A stretch of DNA of 64,000 nucleotides from DATAGF01 sp963834875 (GCA_963834875.1 CAWIDG010000017.1:1-64000); one strand, 5' to 3'; counted from the first letter of the stretch, positions 43,786 through 54,635 are shown. Notes: generated by a model not told the origin, from the sequence alone. Numbers and translations: made by a program.

Positions 43786-44502
43786 GCCGCCACCTCCTTG
43801 GCGCGCCACTCCTCGAGGCCGTCGCCGTAGCGCGCCGCGAGGAGGCCGGTGCAGAACTCCGTGTTGGACTCGAGGCTGATGCGCACCGAGCGGGCCAGCC
43901 GGAGGTAGTCCGGCAGCCCGTCCGCCGCGAGCGGCCCCCCTTGGGCGTCGGTGAAGACGAGGGCGCCGGGATCCTCGCCCATGCCGAGCTCGCGCCTGCG
44001 CACGAGGTACTCGGCCCAGTCGTCCGGCTCGGCCCACTGGGGCCGGGAGCCGTCGCCCATCCGCAACGCGACCGCCGCGGCGTCCCCGATCGCCTCGCGC
44101 GCGGCGCGGATGACCGGCTCCTGGCGCACCACGAACGCCTTGAGCGCGGAAGCGGCGGCGAAGCTCGTCGAGCTCGCCCTCGGCCTGGCTCGGGAAGGCC
44201 GCCTGGAAGGAGCGCCCGGCGGCGACCGCCTCGGTGATCCGCTCGCCCTCGAAGTGGTCCACGAGCCTCACCGAGACCGCCGGGGCCCCGGGAAGGGCCC
44301 GCAGGGCCTCGTGGGCGTCGCTCATCATCAGGTAGGCGAAGTTGGGCGAGCACCAGAACGTGGGCAGCCGGATGGTCGCCCTCACCTCCCCGTCGGCGAC
44401 GTCGAGGGACTGGACGAAGTCGAGCGCGACGAGGGACTTGTCGAGCTCCGGGTCCATCACCCGCGCGAGCGCGTCCCTCGCCTCGGCGAGGCTCGGGCTC
44501 AC
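43782..44502 (-). CDS. DUF59/MIP18-type metal-sulfur cluster assembly protein (frame broken near 44148)
   Basis: About 239 residues after correction. The N-terminal DUF59 domain (ARDALARVMDPELDKSLVALDFVQSLDV) has the family pattern; a longer C-terminal region continues after an extra base near 44145-44152 (RRFALKAFVVRQEPVIRAAREAIGDAAAVALR). Its family usually sits between the amidohydrolase and alcohol dehydrogenase of propane monooxygenase operons, possibly aiding iron-centre assembly. GTG start overlaps the amidohydrolase stop by 4 nt. Confidence 0.75.
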
Positions 44503-45595
44503 GTCGTGACCTCCTCGGCCAGCGCGCCCTCCGCCTGCGGGCCGGGCCCCGTCGTGGCCGCCGCGGCGGGCCCCGTCGCGGCCTTCTTGCCGAACTCGTC
44601 GGCGCGGAGCTTGGCGCCGTGCTCGACGGGGTCGATGTCGTAGAGCTTGCACGCGTTCAGGCCCAGGATCTTCTGCTTGGCCTCGACGCTCAGCGAGACG
44701 CCGACGTCGGTGCTGACCTGCTCGGGGAGGTGGAAGTCAACGAACTTCTCGACGATCCACTTCGGGTGCCAGAGCGCGTAGTCGGAGGCGAAGAGCAGGC
44801 GGTCCTCGCCGAGCCAGAACAGGAGCTCCGCCATCACGTCGGCGAAGTACCTCGGCCGGGGGTGGATGAAGGGCATCAGCACCGCGAGGCCGCCGTAGAC
44901 GTTCGGCTCCTGGACGCCGATCCAGCAGAAGTCCTCGATCCGAGGCATGCCGACGTGCTCGACGATGAAGTTGAGGTCGGTGAAGTTGGTGGCGACGTAG
45001 TCGACGTCGGAGACGTCGAAGCTGTCCTTGTCGAGCGGCCAGATCGTCGGCCCCTTGTGGACGTGGACGTTCTTCACGCCCAGCTCGACGCACTTCTCGA
45101 GGTACTTCTCCGCCCACGGGCTCTTCAGGCTCCACCCGCGCGAGTCACCGCGCCATGCCGCGGTGTAGAGCTTGACCCCCTTCAGCTTGTACTTCTCCAC
45201 CTTCTCCTCGAAGTCGGCGAGCCCCGCCTCCTCGGCACGGGGGTCCCAGGCGCTGTTGAGGATGAAGCGGTCGGGGTACTTGTCCTTCACCATCGCGTTG
45301 CGCTCGGTCGTGTTGAAGCCGTTGACGTAGAAGTCGGACAGGTAGGTGGACTGGAGGATCCCCATGTCCACGTATCCGTTGACGAACAGGTCGTTGACCA
45401 TCGTCTCCTGGTCGTACTTCTCGTACTTCTCACGGGGCCAGACGTACTCCGCCGGCGACAGGCCCGAGTGGTAGTCGTAGAAGCAGGAGATGAAGCCCGC
45501 CCCGTACTTGTTCTTCTGGTTCTCGGGGCTGCCGTCCCACCAGTGCAGGTGGCTGTCGACGACGAAGTACTCGTTCCCTCATTGTCGCGGTACAT
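44499..45595 (-). CDS. Amidohydrolase of the MimABCD/PrmABCD-accessory type (frame broken near 45576)
   Basis: About 365 residues after correction. The N-terminus reads MYRDNEG, then (one base missing in a G run at 45574-45579) NEYFVVDSHLHWWDGSPENQK with the metal motif HLHWWD. Further on: VHKGPTIWPLDKD, LNFIVEHVGMPRIEDFCWIG, YADVMAELLFWLGEDRLLFASDYALWHPKWIVEKFV with the catalytic Asp. A GGAGG lies 5 nt before the ATG at 45595, which fixes the start despite the frame break. Members sit directly after the propane monooxygenase subunits; the substrate is unknown. Its divergent neighbour is an IclR regulator. Confidence 0.85.
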
Positions 45596-45678
45596 CGAGC
45601 CTCCATATCGTGACGTCCGTTACGAGGGGCCATCCTCCCGCGGTGGCGCCGGGGCCGTCGAGGCGGGGCCGCGCAGAC

Positions 45679-45691
45679 TCCGGTATCCGGA
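45679..45691. promoter_or_regulatory. Candidate IclR operator in the divergent intergenic region
   Basis: TCCGG-TAT-CCGGA is a perfect inverted repeat in the 180-nt space between the divergent amidohydrolase and IclR genes. Such a place fits an IclR-type dimer site, although the sequence itself is not a known consensus. Confidence 0.35.
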
Positions 45692-45776
45692 AAACTGGCC
45701 CCGCCCTGCGCCGTCGCGTAGGGTTCCGGCGGGCCTGAGCAGGGTTTTCGAGGCCCGCGCCGGGGCGGGAGTGCGC

Positions 45777-46617
45777 ATGCCGGACGGTCGGGGGGCGGGG
45801 ATGGAGGGCGCCGCGCTGCGGGCGACGCTCATCGCCCAGGCGCAGGAGCCGCGCGACCTCCTGGCGTTCAACCGAGCGGGCGCTCCGCGCGCTCGAGCTG
45901 ATCGCGGCCGCGCCCGGGCCGCTGCCGGCGAAGGCGCTCGCGCAGCAGCTGGGGGCGAGCCTGGGGACGAGCTACCGGGTGCTCCACACCCTGGAGCACG
46001 AGGGCTATGCGGTCCGCCTGGGGCACGGCTGCTACGGCCTCGGGCCGAAGCTCTCCGAGCTCCTCCAGGCCTTCCAGCAGCGCCTCGACCCGGCGGAGGT
46101 GACGCTCCCGCTGGTCGCCGACCTCGCCGAGTCCGTCGAGGAGGACGCCTACCTGGCGGTGATGCGGCGAGGCGAGGTGGCGGTCGCGGAGGTCGTGCGG
46201 GCGTCGCAGCGGCTCCACCTCGCGGATCCGGGCGTCGGCTTCAGCCGGGTCGCCCACGTCGCGGCGGTCGGCAAGGCCCTGCTCGCCGCCTGCCCCCCGG
46301 AGGCGATCGACGACTACCTGGGCTCGCGCCCCCTGCCCCCCTGCACGCGCCACACGCTGGTGACGAGGCGGGCGATCAAGCGCGACCTCGCCGAGACGCG
46401 CGAGCGCGGCTACGCGGTGGAGATCGAGGAGCTCGCCGAGGGCTGCTGCTGCGTGGCGGCGCCGGTGCTCGACGCGGGCGGCGCCACGGTCGCGTCGATC
46501 GGGGTCTCGGTGCCGATCGAGCGGTTCCAGGTCGAGTCGCGGCAGATCATCGCGCACTGCCGCGAGACCGCCGCGACGGCCTCCCGCGCCCTCGGCTTCG
46601 CCAGCAGCCCGGCCTGA
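45777..46617 (+). CDS. IclR-family transcriptional regulator (frame broken near 45868)
   Basis: About 279 residues after correction. N-terminal winged helix (ERALRALELIAAAPGPLPAKALAQQLGASLGTSYRVLHTLEHEGYAVR), then the IclR effector domain (AHVAAVGKALLAACPPEAI, LAETRERGYAVEIEELAEGCCCVAAPVLDAGGATVASIGVSVPIERFQ). The frame breaks at GTTCAAC (45866-45872); reading GTCAAC gives LLASTERALRALELI, a typical IclR start of the helix-turn-helix. Starts at ATG 45777 or 45801 are possible. It is divergent from the amidohydrolase operon and probably controls it. The cysteine-rich GCCCV is common in IclR. Confidence 0.85.
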
Positions 46618-46644
46618 CCCGCAGCCCGGCAGGGCGACGGCGGA

Positions 46645-47184
46645 TCAGGCCGGGCCGGCCATCTCCGCGAGCCGCGTCACGGTCCTCCAGTTGCGCGCGG
46701 TCCCGGTCCGCCCGAGCTCGGTCTTGCCGATCGCCGTCATCAGTGGGCTGCGGCCGATCCCGCCGGGGCACCAGGCGTAGACCTCGCGGCCGGCGGCCTC
46801 GAGCCGCTCGTCGCCGAAGTCCTCCCGCTCGAGGGCCCGGAGGGCGGACCGGCTCGCCTTCGCCGGCAGGAAGATGACCATGCGCTTCGCGGGGTCGTCG
46901 GCGACGTCGCCCAGGCGGTCCGCGGCGACGATCTTCGCCAGCTCGCCGCCCGTGCGGACGACGGCCGCGACGTCGAGGCCCAGGCGGTCGGCCATCGCCT
47001 TCTCGACGGCCTTCGCCACGGCGGCCGGCGTCGCGTCGGCCGTCACCACCGCGTTGCCGCTCTGGAGGTGGGTGCTGACGTCCTCGTAGCCCAGGTCCTC
47101 GAGCAGCGCCCGCAGGTCGGCCATCGCGACCCGGTTCGCCGGGCCGAGGTTGATCCCGCGCAGCAGGACGACGAGCCGCGCCAC
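46645..47184 (-). CDS. DUF1697 family protein
   Basis: 179 residues with the family opening VVLLRGINLGPANRVAMADLRALLEDLGYEDVSTHLQSGNAVV, the middle AKRMVIFLPAKASRSAL and the C-terminal IGRSPLMTAIGKTELGRTGTARNWRTVTRLAEM. The fold is alpha/beta with unknown function; it may be DNA- or nucleotide-related. GTG start one base after the metallopeptidase stop, so both are in one transcript. Confidence 0.9.
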   Translation of the reverse strand: MARLVVLLRGINLGPANRVAMADLRALLEDLGYEDVSTHLQSGNAVVTADATPAAVAKAVEKAMADRLGLDVAAVVRTGGELAKIVAADRLGDVADDPAKRMVIFLPAKASRSALRALEREDFGDERLEAAGREVYAWCPGGIGRSPLMTAIGKTELGRTGTARNWRTVTRLAEMAGPA

Positions 47185-47185
47185 G

Positions 47186-48064
47186 TCAGGCGAAGGTGTC
47201 GCAGGCCTCGATCGTGCCCTCGTCGAAGCCGCGCTGGAACCACTCCTGCCGCTCCGCGGAGGTGCCGTGGGTGAAGCTCTCCCGGTCGATCCTGCCGGTC
47301 GCGTCCTGCTGGATGCGGTCGTCGCCCACGGCCGCCGCCGCGGTCAGGCCCTCCTCGAGGTCGCCCGGCTCGAGGAGGTTGTCCTCGTAGGCCGAGTGGG
47401 CCCAGACGCCGGCCAGGCAGTCGGCCTGCAGCTCGAGGCGCACCGACAGCTCGTTCGCGTTCTCGGGGTCGTCGCGCTGGGCGGCCGCCACCTGGTCCAT
47501 GATGCCGAGCAGGTTCTGCACGTGATGGCCGAACTCGTGGGCGATCACGTACGCCTGGGCGAAGTCCCCGGGCGCGCCGAAGCGCCGCTCGAGCTCGCGG
47601 AAGAAGCCGAGGTCGAGGTAGACCCGCTGGTCGGCGGGGCAGTAGAACGGCCCCGACGCGGACGAGGCCGTGCCGCACGCCGTGTCGACGACGCCGGTGA
47701 AGAGGACCAGCCGGGTGGGCTGATACTGCTGGCCGCCGGCCCGGAAGGTCTGGTCCCAGGCGGTCTGCACGTCGTCGACCACGAAGGCGACGAACTCCGC
47801 GGTCTGGTCGGGCCCGTCATCGACCACGTTGCCCGCGGCGTCCGGCGCGGCCGGGAGGGGCTCGAGGGCGTCGCCCACGTCGAAGGCCCGGCCGCCCCCT
47901 CCGCCCAGGAAGACGACCAGCAGGGCGACGATCACGCCGACGATCCCGGCGCCGCCGATCCCGCCGCCGATGCGGCCGCCCGGGATCCTCCCGCCGAAGC
48001 CGCCGCCGGCGCCGCGGCGATCCTCGATGCCGGAGCTGCCTCCCGGTGATCTGCGCCAGCGCAT
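47186..48064 (-). CDS. YpfJ-type neutral zinc metallopeptidase
   Basis: A 292-residue membrane-anchored protein. Gly-rich N-terminus, one transmembrane segment (about residues 39-57, GAGIVGVIVALLVVFLGGGG), then the peptidase domain with FVAFVVDDVQTAWDQTF, CPADQRVYLDLGFFRELERRF and zinc motif AYVIAHEFGHHVQNLLGI (HEFGH near residue 180), followed by LELQADCLAGVWAH with a third ligand. The catalytic domain faces outward; substrates are not known. The gene is divergent from the R-M genes. Confidence 0.9.
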   Translation of the reverse strand: MRWRRSPGGSSGIEDRRGAGGGFGGRIPGGRIGGGIGGAGIVGVIVALLVVFLGGGGGRAFDVGDALEPLPAAPDAAGNVVDDGPDQTAEFVAFVVDDVQTAWDQTFRAGGQQYQPTRLVLFTGVVDTACGTASSASGPFYCPADQRVYLDLGFFRELERRFGAPGDFAQAYVIAHEFGHHVQNLLGIMDQVAAAQRDDPENANELSVRLELQADCLAGVWAHSAYEDNLLEPGDLEEGLTAAAAVGDDRIQQDATGRIDRESFTHGTSAERQEWFQRGFDEGTIEACDTFA

Positions 48065-48151
48065 GTGCGGAGCCCGGGTCGGGCCGGGCCGCGATTGTAC
48101 GCCGGTGCGGCGGCGCCGGGGGTGTCCGCCGACCGCCATAGGATCGCCCGC

Positions 48152-49767
<1,616 letters not shown>

Positions 49768-49771
<4 letters not shown>

Positions 49772-50700
49772 CCGTCGGCTCCGCCTTCGTCGCGCCGCCG
49801 CGCTGGAGCGCGGACGCGCTCGATCGCGACATCGCGGCGGCCATCGAGGCGTTCCGGCTCGAGCGGTTCGAGGAGCCGCTCGAGCAATACCACGCCCACC
49901 TCGACGACTGCCTCGGGACCGTCGAGGAGCTGATCGAGCTCACGGTCAACCTCACCGAGCTGCGCGAGCGCGCCGGCGAGATCGCCGCCGAGGCGCGCTA
50001 CATCGAGGCGCTGCGCTTCCTCGCCGGCCCGTTCATCTCGGTCGACGACCTGCGCGTGATCGCGCAGGCCAGCCTCGCTCCCACCGCCCTGCGCGCCGAC
50101 CGCGAGGCCGCGGCCCGGGTGGTCGAGACCGTGCTGGCCGGCCTCGACCGGCGCCGCTTCCCCTGGGTCGGCGAGGGCCGCGAGCCGCACGAGGACGAGA
50201 AGGCCGCCGCCGCCCTCGCCACGGCGTCGCTGATGGCCACCGAGCGCGTGCGGACCCTCCGGCGCAACGAGGCCCGGGTGGTCCAGGAGGCGGCGGTCGC
50301 CGACGCCCTGCGGCGGGCCGGCTTCCGCGAGGTCGCCGCTCCCCGCGTCATCCGCACCCTGGAGGAGGCCCCCGGCCCCGGCGAGTTCTGCACCGAGCGG
50401 ACCTTCGGCGACCGCAAGGCCGACCTCGTCGTGGGCCTGTGGGACCGCCGCCGGATGCCGCTCGAGTGCAAGGCCTCGAACTCGGCCACGAACTCCTACA
50501 AGCGCGTCAACCACGAGGCGGCCAACAAGGCCGAGACGTGGCTGCAGGACTTCGGGCGCAGCCAGGTCGTGCCCGCCGCCGTGCTGTCGGGCGTCTTCAA
50601 GCGGGCCAACCTGGAGGACGCCCAGGCGCGCGGGCTCACCCTCCTCTGGGCCCACCGCCTCGACGACATGCTCGCCTGGATCTCACGAACCCGGCCCTGA
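49768..50700 (+). CDS. XamI-family type II restriction endonuclease
   Basis: A 310-residue protein resembling the XamI endonuclease family. The alpha-helical N-terminal region (DRDIAAAIEAFRLERFEEPLEQYHAHLDDCLGTVEELIELTV) is followed by a PD-(D/E)xK-like catalytic core, with ERTFGDRKADLVVGLWDRRRMPLECKASNSATNSYKRVNHE giving the Asp and ECK residues. XamI itself cuts G^TCGAC. The gene is translated together with the methyltransferase (GTGA overlap), which makes host protection before cleavage plausible. No sign of inactivation. Confidence 0.8.
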
Positions 50701-50761
50701 GGGTCCAGCCCGCGGATCGGGCCGGTTGTATCGTCGCGCCGGTGCCGCCCCCTGAGCACCG

Positions 50762-51431
50762 ATGACCGTCGCGCAGCACACCGACGCGGTGCTCCTGGCG
50801 AGCGGCGCCGAGATGCGGCGCACCGGCCCCGAGGGGGGCCCGGCGGTGCTGTGCCTGAACGGCGGCGTCCGACGGGCGCTGGCGGGCGACTGGAGCGCGT
50901 CGGTCAACTGGCTGGTGCGCCGGCTTGCGACCGAGCTGCGGGGCCTGGCCTTCTACGAGGTCCGCTACCGGGTCCGGTCGTGGAAGCGACTCGACGCGTG
51001 CGTCGAGGACGCCCGCGCGGCGCTCGACGCCGTTGCGGGGTCCGGCCGGCGGCGCGTCGCCCTGCTGGGCTACTCGATGGGCGGCGCCGTCTCGCTCGCG
51101 GTCGCCGACGACCCCTCGGTGACCACCTTCGTCGGGCTCGCGCCGTGGCTGCCTGAGGAGATCGGCGTGGAGGGCCTGGCCGGACGGCGCGCCGCCGTCG
51201 TCCACGGCTCCCTCGACGGCCGACCGTTCGGCGTCTCGCCCCGCGAGTCGCTGCGCGCCGTGGAGCGCATGCGGGCGCTCGGCATCGAGGCGAGCTACAC
51301 GCTGGTCCGGGGCGGCCTCCACGCGCTGGCCCTCCCCGGGCCAGGGCGACATCCTGGTGCCCCTCCCCCGCGCCGGCGAGTGGGCGCGCCTGGTGGGCGC
51401 CGAGCTGGAGCGCTTCCAGGCCGGGGCCTGA
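50762..51431 (+). CDS. Small alpha/beta-hydrolase (dienelactone-hydrolase-like; frame broken near 51340)
   Basis: About 222 residues after correction. The nucleophile elbow is VALLGYSMGGAVSLAVA near residue 108, followed by TTFVGLAPWLPEEIG and VVHGSLDGRPFGVSP with a candidate acid, and the catalytic His in LVRGGLHAL near residue 185. An extra G at about 51336-51343 breaks the frame; without it the end reads LPGQGDILVPLPRAGEWARLVGAELERF. Substrate unknown. Start ATG 61 nt after the endonuclease stop; the frame break spares the catalytic triad. Confidence 0.75.
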
Positions 51432-51452
51432 GCCTCGCCCGAAGCACCCGGC

Positions 51453-52821
51453 TCAGGCGAGGGCGCTCCGCACGGCGCCCTGCACCCGCTCGCCGAGGGT
51501 CGGGTGGATGTGGATCGCGGACAGCAGCGGGTCCGCGCTGCCGGCCTCCATCGCCACGGCGACCGGGTGGATGAGGTCGGCGGCGTGGTACGCGAGCACG
51601 TGGGCGCCGAGGATGCGGCGCGTCGAGCGGTCAACCACCGCCTTCACGGTCCCGCGCTCCTGTCCCCACGCCCGGGCCTTGCCGCCCGAGAAGCCCGACG
51701 TGGCCACGCCGACGTCGTGGCCGGCCTCGCGCGCCTGCGCCTCGGTGAGCCCGATCGTCACGTACTCGGGATCGGTGAAGATCGCCCTCGGGCCGTCGTC
51801 GCGGCTGACGTCGTGGGGGTCGATGTCCAGGGCGTTGTCCACGGCCTCGCGCCCCAGGCGGCGCGCCGTCGGCGTGAAGGCGCCGAACGGCGGGCCGAGC
51901 ACGTCGCCGGCGGCGAAGTGGCCGTCCCGGGAGGTGCGAAGGCGCGCGTCGACCGGGATGCCCTTGGGACCGCCATCAACGCCCGCCGCCTCCAGCCGCA
52001 GCGACTCGACCGCCGGCCCGCGGCCGGCGCCGAGCAGGATCGCGTCGCCGTCCAGCTCGCGGGTCCGCCCCTCGTGCTGGACGGTCAGGCGCGGCCCGCC
52101 GCCGGGCCGCGCCTGCGCCCGCTCGATCCGCGCGCCGGTCATCAGCTCGATGCCCTCGCCCGCGAGCAGCTCGGCCAGGGTCGTCGCCGATCTCGGGCTC
52201 GGCGTCCGGCAGCAGGCGCTCGGTCACCTCCACCAGCGTCACCCGCGAGCCGAGCCGGCCGAGGGCCTGGCCGAGCTCGAGGCCCACGGGCCCCGCCCCG
52301 ATGACGAGCAGGCGCTCCGGCAGCTCCCGCAGGCGCAGGACGTCGTCGCTCGTCAGGTAGCCGACCTCGTCCAGGCCCGGGACCGGCAGCGGCCGGGGCG
52401 CGGCGCCGGCCGCGATCACCACCCGCGGAGCGCGCAGGCGCTCGCCGTCGACGCTCACGACGCCCGGCTCCTCGAAGCGCGCCTCCCCCATGACCAGCCG
52501 CACGCCCGGCAGCGACTCCAGGTGGGACCGCGCCCCGTCGGCCCCCTTGTCGACGATCGCCTGGACGCGCCCGATCACCGCCCCCACGTCAACCTCGAAC
52601 CCGTTGACCCGCACGCCGTACCCGGCCGCCGAGCGCACCTCGTGGGCGACCTCGGCGCTGCGGATGAGCGCCTTGCTCGGGATGCACCCGCGGATCGGGC
52701 AGGTGCCGCCGACCCGGTCGCGCTCGATCACCGCGACGGTCGCCTCGGCGGCGGACGCCCGCTCCGCCGCGTTCATCCCGGCCATGCCGGCGCCGATCAC
52801 GATCAGGTCGACGTCGGCCAC
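51453..52821 (-). CDS. NAD(P)/FAD-dependent oxidoreductase (dihydrolipoamide dehydrogenase/mercuric reductase-like; frame broken near 52187)
   Basis: About 455 residues after correction. FAD fold LIVIGAGMAGMNAAERASAA at the N-terminus; redox-active disulfide GGTCPIRGCIPSKAL near residue 40 (CxxxxC); NAD fold VIGAGPVGLELGQALGRLGSRVTLVE near residue 172; the C-terminal dimer domain has HIHPTLGERVQGA with the catalytic His-Glu type pair. Extra base near 52184-52190 (removing one G gives EIATTLAELLAGEGIELMTG). It probably reduces a disulfide or a metal/quinone; lipoamide partners are not near. Confidence 0.85.
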
Positions 52822-52893
52822 GGTGGTGAGCCTACCCGCGGCCTCGCTCCCCGAACCCGGTCCGGCGCCTGGACCGTCGGCCGCGCCCGCCGC

Positions 52894-53080
52894 TATCGTC
52901 CTCTCACCACGGAAAGGAGGTGGTCCTATTGCATAGCACCAGTGGAGGTGGCAGTAGCTAGGGGCGCGCCCCTACGCGCAAGCGGCAGCTAGGGGGAGCG
53001 CAACCGCGCCCCTCGGCAATCCACTGCTGCCACCGGGGGCCTGGGGCGGTGCTCGAGCCACCCCGGGCCCCTTTGCTTGT
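52894..53080 (+). ncRNA. Candidate structured small RNA (or leader) upstream of tRNA-Glu
   Basis: A TATCGT -10-like box (52894-52899) would start transcription near 52906. The transcript contains AAAGGAGG (52913-52920), then a tiny frame TTG CAT AGC ACC AGT GGA GGT GGC AGT AGC TAG (52929-52961, nine sense codons after the start). GGTGGCAG (52947-52954) pairs with CTGCCACC (53027-53034), enclosing the palindrome TAGGGGCGCGCCCCTA (52959-52974) and a second small hairpin (52991-53013). A strong terminator-like hairpin (53037-53070) followed by CTTTGCTTGT closes the unit. I do not recognise the family; a regulatory RNA, a leader peptide or a 6S-like RNA are options. Confidence 0.4.
53037..53079 (+). 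terminator. Terminator-like hairpin before tRNA-Glu
   Basis: GGGCC...GGGG and CCCC...GGCCC (53037-53046 with 53061-53070) form a GC-rich stem of about 9-10 bp with a 14-nt apical region, followed by CTTTGCTTGT. It can end the upstream small RNA. Confidence 0.55.
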
Positions 53081-53085
53081 CCCCC

Positions 53086-53158
53086 GCCCCCATCGTCTAG
53101 CGGCCCAGGACACCGCCCTTTCAAGGCGGCGGCACGGGTTCGAATCCCGTTGGGGGCA
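53086..53158 (+). tRNA. tRNA-Glu (anticodon UUC)
   Basis: A full cloverleaf: acceptor GCCCCCA/TGGGGGC, anticodon stem CCGCC/GGCGG around loop CTTTCAA (anticodon TTC), T-arm ACGGG-TTCGAAT-CCCGT, discriminator A. CCA is not encoded. Its 3' half is repeated at 57054-57095. Confidence 0.95.
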
Positions 53159-53159
53159 T
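53118..53159 (+). repeat. Attachment-site-like repeat, left copy (3' half of tRNA-Glu)
   Basis: 42 nt from the anticodon loop to one base past the discriminator base are repeated with a single mismatch at 57054-57095. Integrases commonly use tRNA 3' halves as attB, leaving such direct repeats at both ends of an island. Confidence 0.7.
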
Positions 53160-53493
53160 TCCGTCTCGGATACTCAGGATCGGCCAGTTCAAGGCGTTTT
53201 CGGCTGACGAGCATTCCACGCCCGTCACCGCCACAGGACGCCTCCGGCCGCCTCAGACCGCCAGATTGCCCCAGATTGCCCCCAGATCTTTCGTCGGCCC
53301 TGGGAGGGCCTCCCACACCATGAGGAGGGCTCAGATGGGCAGGTCCGGGCCGCCCTTATGAGGCGGGCCCGGCGAGAGGTCAAGACATGGCCAACGGCGG
53401 ACGGCAGGGGTTCAGTGGGGCCCGGAGGAGGCCGAGGTGGTTCCCGATGGCGTCTGTGTTGCAGGAGACCAGCGAGACGGAACACCCGGCCGA
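53159..53493. other. 335-nt non-coding stretch after tRNA-Glu
   Basis: No gene is supported. It contains a 19-mer GGATCGGCCAGTTCAAGGC (53177-53195) that recurs with one mismatch at 54505-54523, and a tandem 10-mer CCAGATTGCC at 53261-53280. Confidence 0.6.
53177..53195 (+). repeat. Short repeat inside the tRNA-Glu island (copy 1)
   Basis: GGATCGGCCAGTTCAAGGC; its partner at 54505-54523 differs in one base. It may be a leftover of element ends or simply chance. Confidence 0.3.
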
Positions 53494-54297
53494 ATGAGCG
53501 GCGGCCTGACCCGTCGGCTTCGCCGGGCGGCCTTGGCCGCCGGACTTCTTGCCGCCTTGGGCGCGCTGATGTCGGGGGGCGCGGGAACGGCGCTGGCCGA
53601 TCGAGCTGCCACTGCCGAGGAAGTCGGTTCGATGCTCGCGGCTGTGAGCGCCCCGGACCCCGACCCGGAGATCGCCCTGACAGCCACCGCCGCCCGCGTC
53701 TCGACCATCGATGGGCGATGGGCCTATGCGGACGTCTCTGGCACTCACCGCGGCGAGCAGCTGCAGGGGGCCCGATACGTCCTACGACGCGCCGATCCAA
53801 CCGCTTTCGCATGGAACATCGCGACGGTGGGCTCCTCGCTTGGGGGTTGTCGATTCATGCGCGGTCTCGGGATGCCGGCAGCCGTGGTCGATGACCTCGG
53901 TGTCTCGCACGAGATCTCGTACTCCTGCGTGAACCCACCCCCGACCGCAGTGCCATGTCTCGTCAACCGACCCGGTGCCTGGTTGTCGCTCGCCCGACGG
54001 AGACCGCAGCGCTGCGACCTGTCGCTGAGCGGGGATGACCAGCCCTCGAACCCATGGTTCATGCGGCTCCGGGCACTGAAATGGATCCGGATCGGCGACG
54101 ACGAGGCCGTGGCGGTCGGGGCGATCCTTGGGAACCATTATCCGTTCACCCCGGCCAAGGTCCGGGTACGGTTTCGCGGGCGGCTGGAGGCGTACTGCGG
54201 CCCGCAGTACGCCAGGGCGGTCGTGTCGACTCGGTACGGGCATCGCTCTGGACCACTCAGCTTCGGTCAATGCCCCCGGGTGCCCCAAGACCGCTGA
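53494..54297 (+). CDS. Secreted protein of unknown function in the tRNA-Glu island
   Basis: 267 residues from the ATG at 53494. Signal peptide (RRLRRAALAAGLLAALGALM, cleavage near ALA at residue 37). The mature part has about eight cysteines, enough for several disulfides (GGCRFMRG, SYSCVNPP, VPCLVNRP, RRCDLSL-like, EAYCGPQY, FGQCPRV), and no recognisable domain. Its base composition is visibly lower in GC than the neighbouring genes. This supports acquisition with the island. A perfect hairpin follows 30 nt after the stop. Confidence 0.6.
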   Translation: MSGGLTRRLRRAALAAGLLAALGALMSGGAGTALADRAATAEEVGSMLAAVSAPDPDPEIALTATAARVSTIDGRWAYADVSGTHRGEQLQGARYVLRRADPTAFAWNIATVGSSLGGCRFMRGLGMPAAVVDDLGVSHEISYSCVNPPPTAVPCLVNRPGAWLSLARRRPQRCDLSLSGDDQPSNPWFMRLRALKWIRIGDDEAVAVGAILGNHYPFTPAKVRVRFRGRLEAYCGPQYARAVVSTRYGHRSGPLSFGQCPRVPQDR

Positions 54298-54327
54298 CAT
54301 CCACCGAGTTTCGCGAGCCCGCCGCGG

Positions 54328-54350
54328 CTAGGTCTGTCCTACAGACCTAG
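54328..54350. terminator. Perfect hairpin downstream of the secreted-protein gene
   Basis: CTAGGTCTGT-CCT-ACAGACCTAG is a perfect 10-bp inverted repeat with a 3-nt loop, 30 nt after the stop codon at 54297. The AT-rich arms differ from local composition, and ATTCGGTT follows. A terminator is most likely; a protein-binding dyad is possible. Confidence 0.5.
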
Positions 54351-54635
54351 ATTCGGTTGACGGGCAGCGGTGTCCACACCGTCCAGACGCCTCTCGCGTG
54401 AGCACGCGCTCCCGTCCCAGCTATCCGGCACCGGCGCCGCGCTGGCCTACCTGGAGGGGGCGACCGGGCATCGACCCGGCGGACGGGCGCCGCTCAGAGA
54501 GCCGGGATCGGCCAGCTCAAGGCCGTCGCGCCGGAACTTCTTCGGACACCACCAGCCCGGTCGGCGACCCGAGCGGTCGGGGAGCTCGAGGTCCGGAAAG
54601 CGCGCCCCCGCGGCCAGGTCTTGGGCGGCGACGGC
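54351..54635. other. Gene-free segment in the tRNA-Glu island
   Basis: With the 50 nt before it, this makes more than 300 nt without a supportable gene. It contains only the second copy of the short repeat (54505-54523). Confidence 0.5.
54505..54523 (+). repeat. Short repeat inside the tRNA-Glu island (copy 2)
   Basis: GGATCGGCCAGCTCAAGGC, one mismatch from 53177-53195. It lies in a gene-free segment. Confidence 0.3.

Noticed and set aside
44619..46877. A long 752-residue plus-strand open frame
   Set aside because: It is the antisense shadow of the amidohydrolase with low-complexity composition; only its part near 45777-45870 is the true start of the IclR gene.
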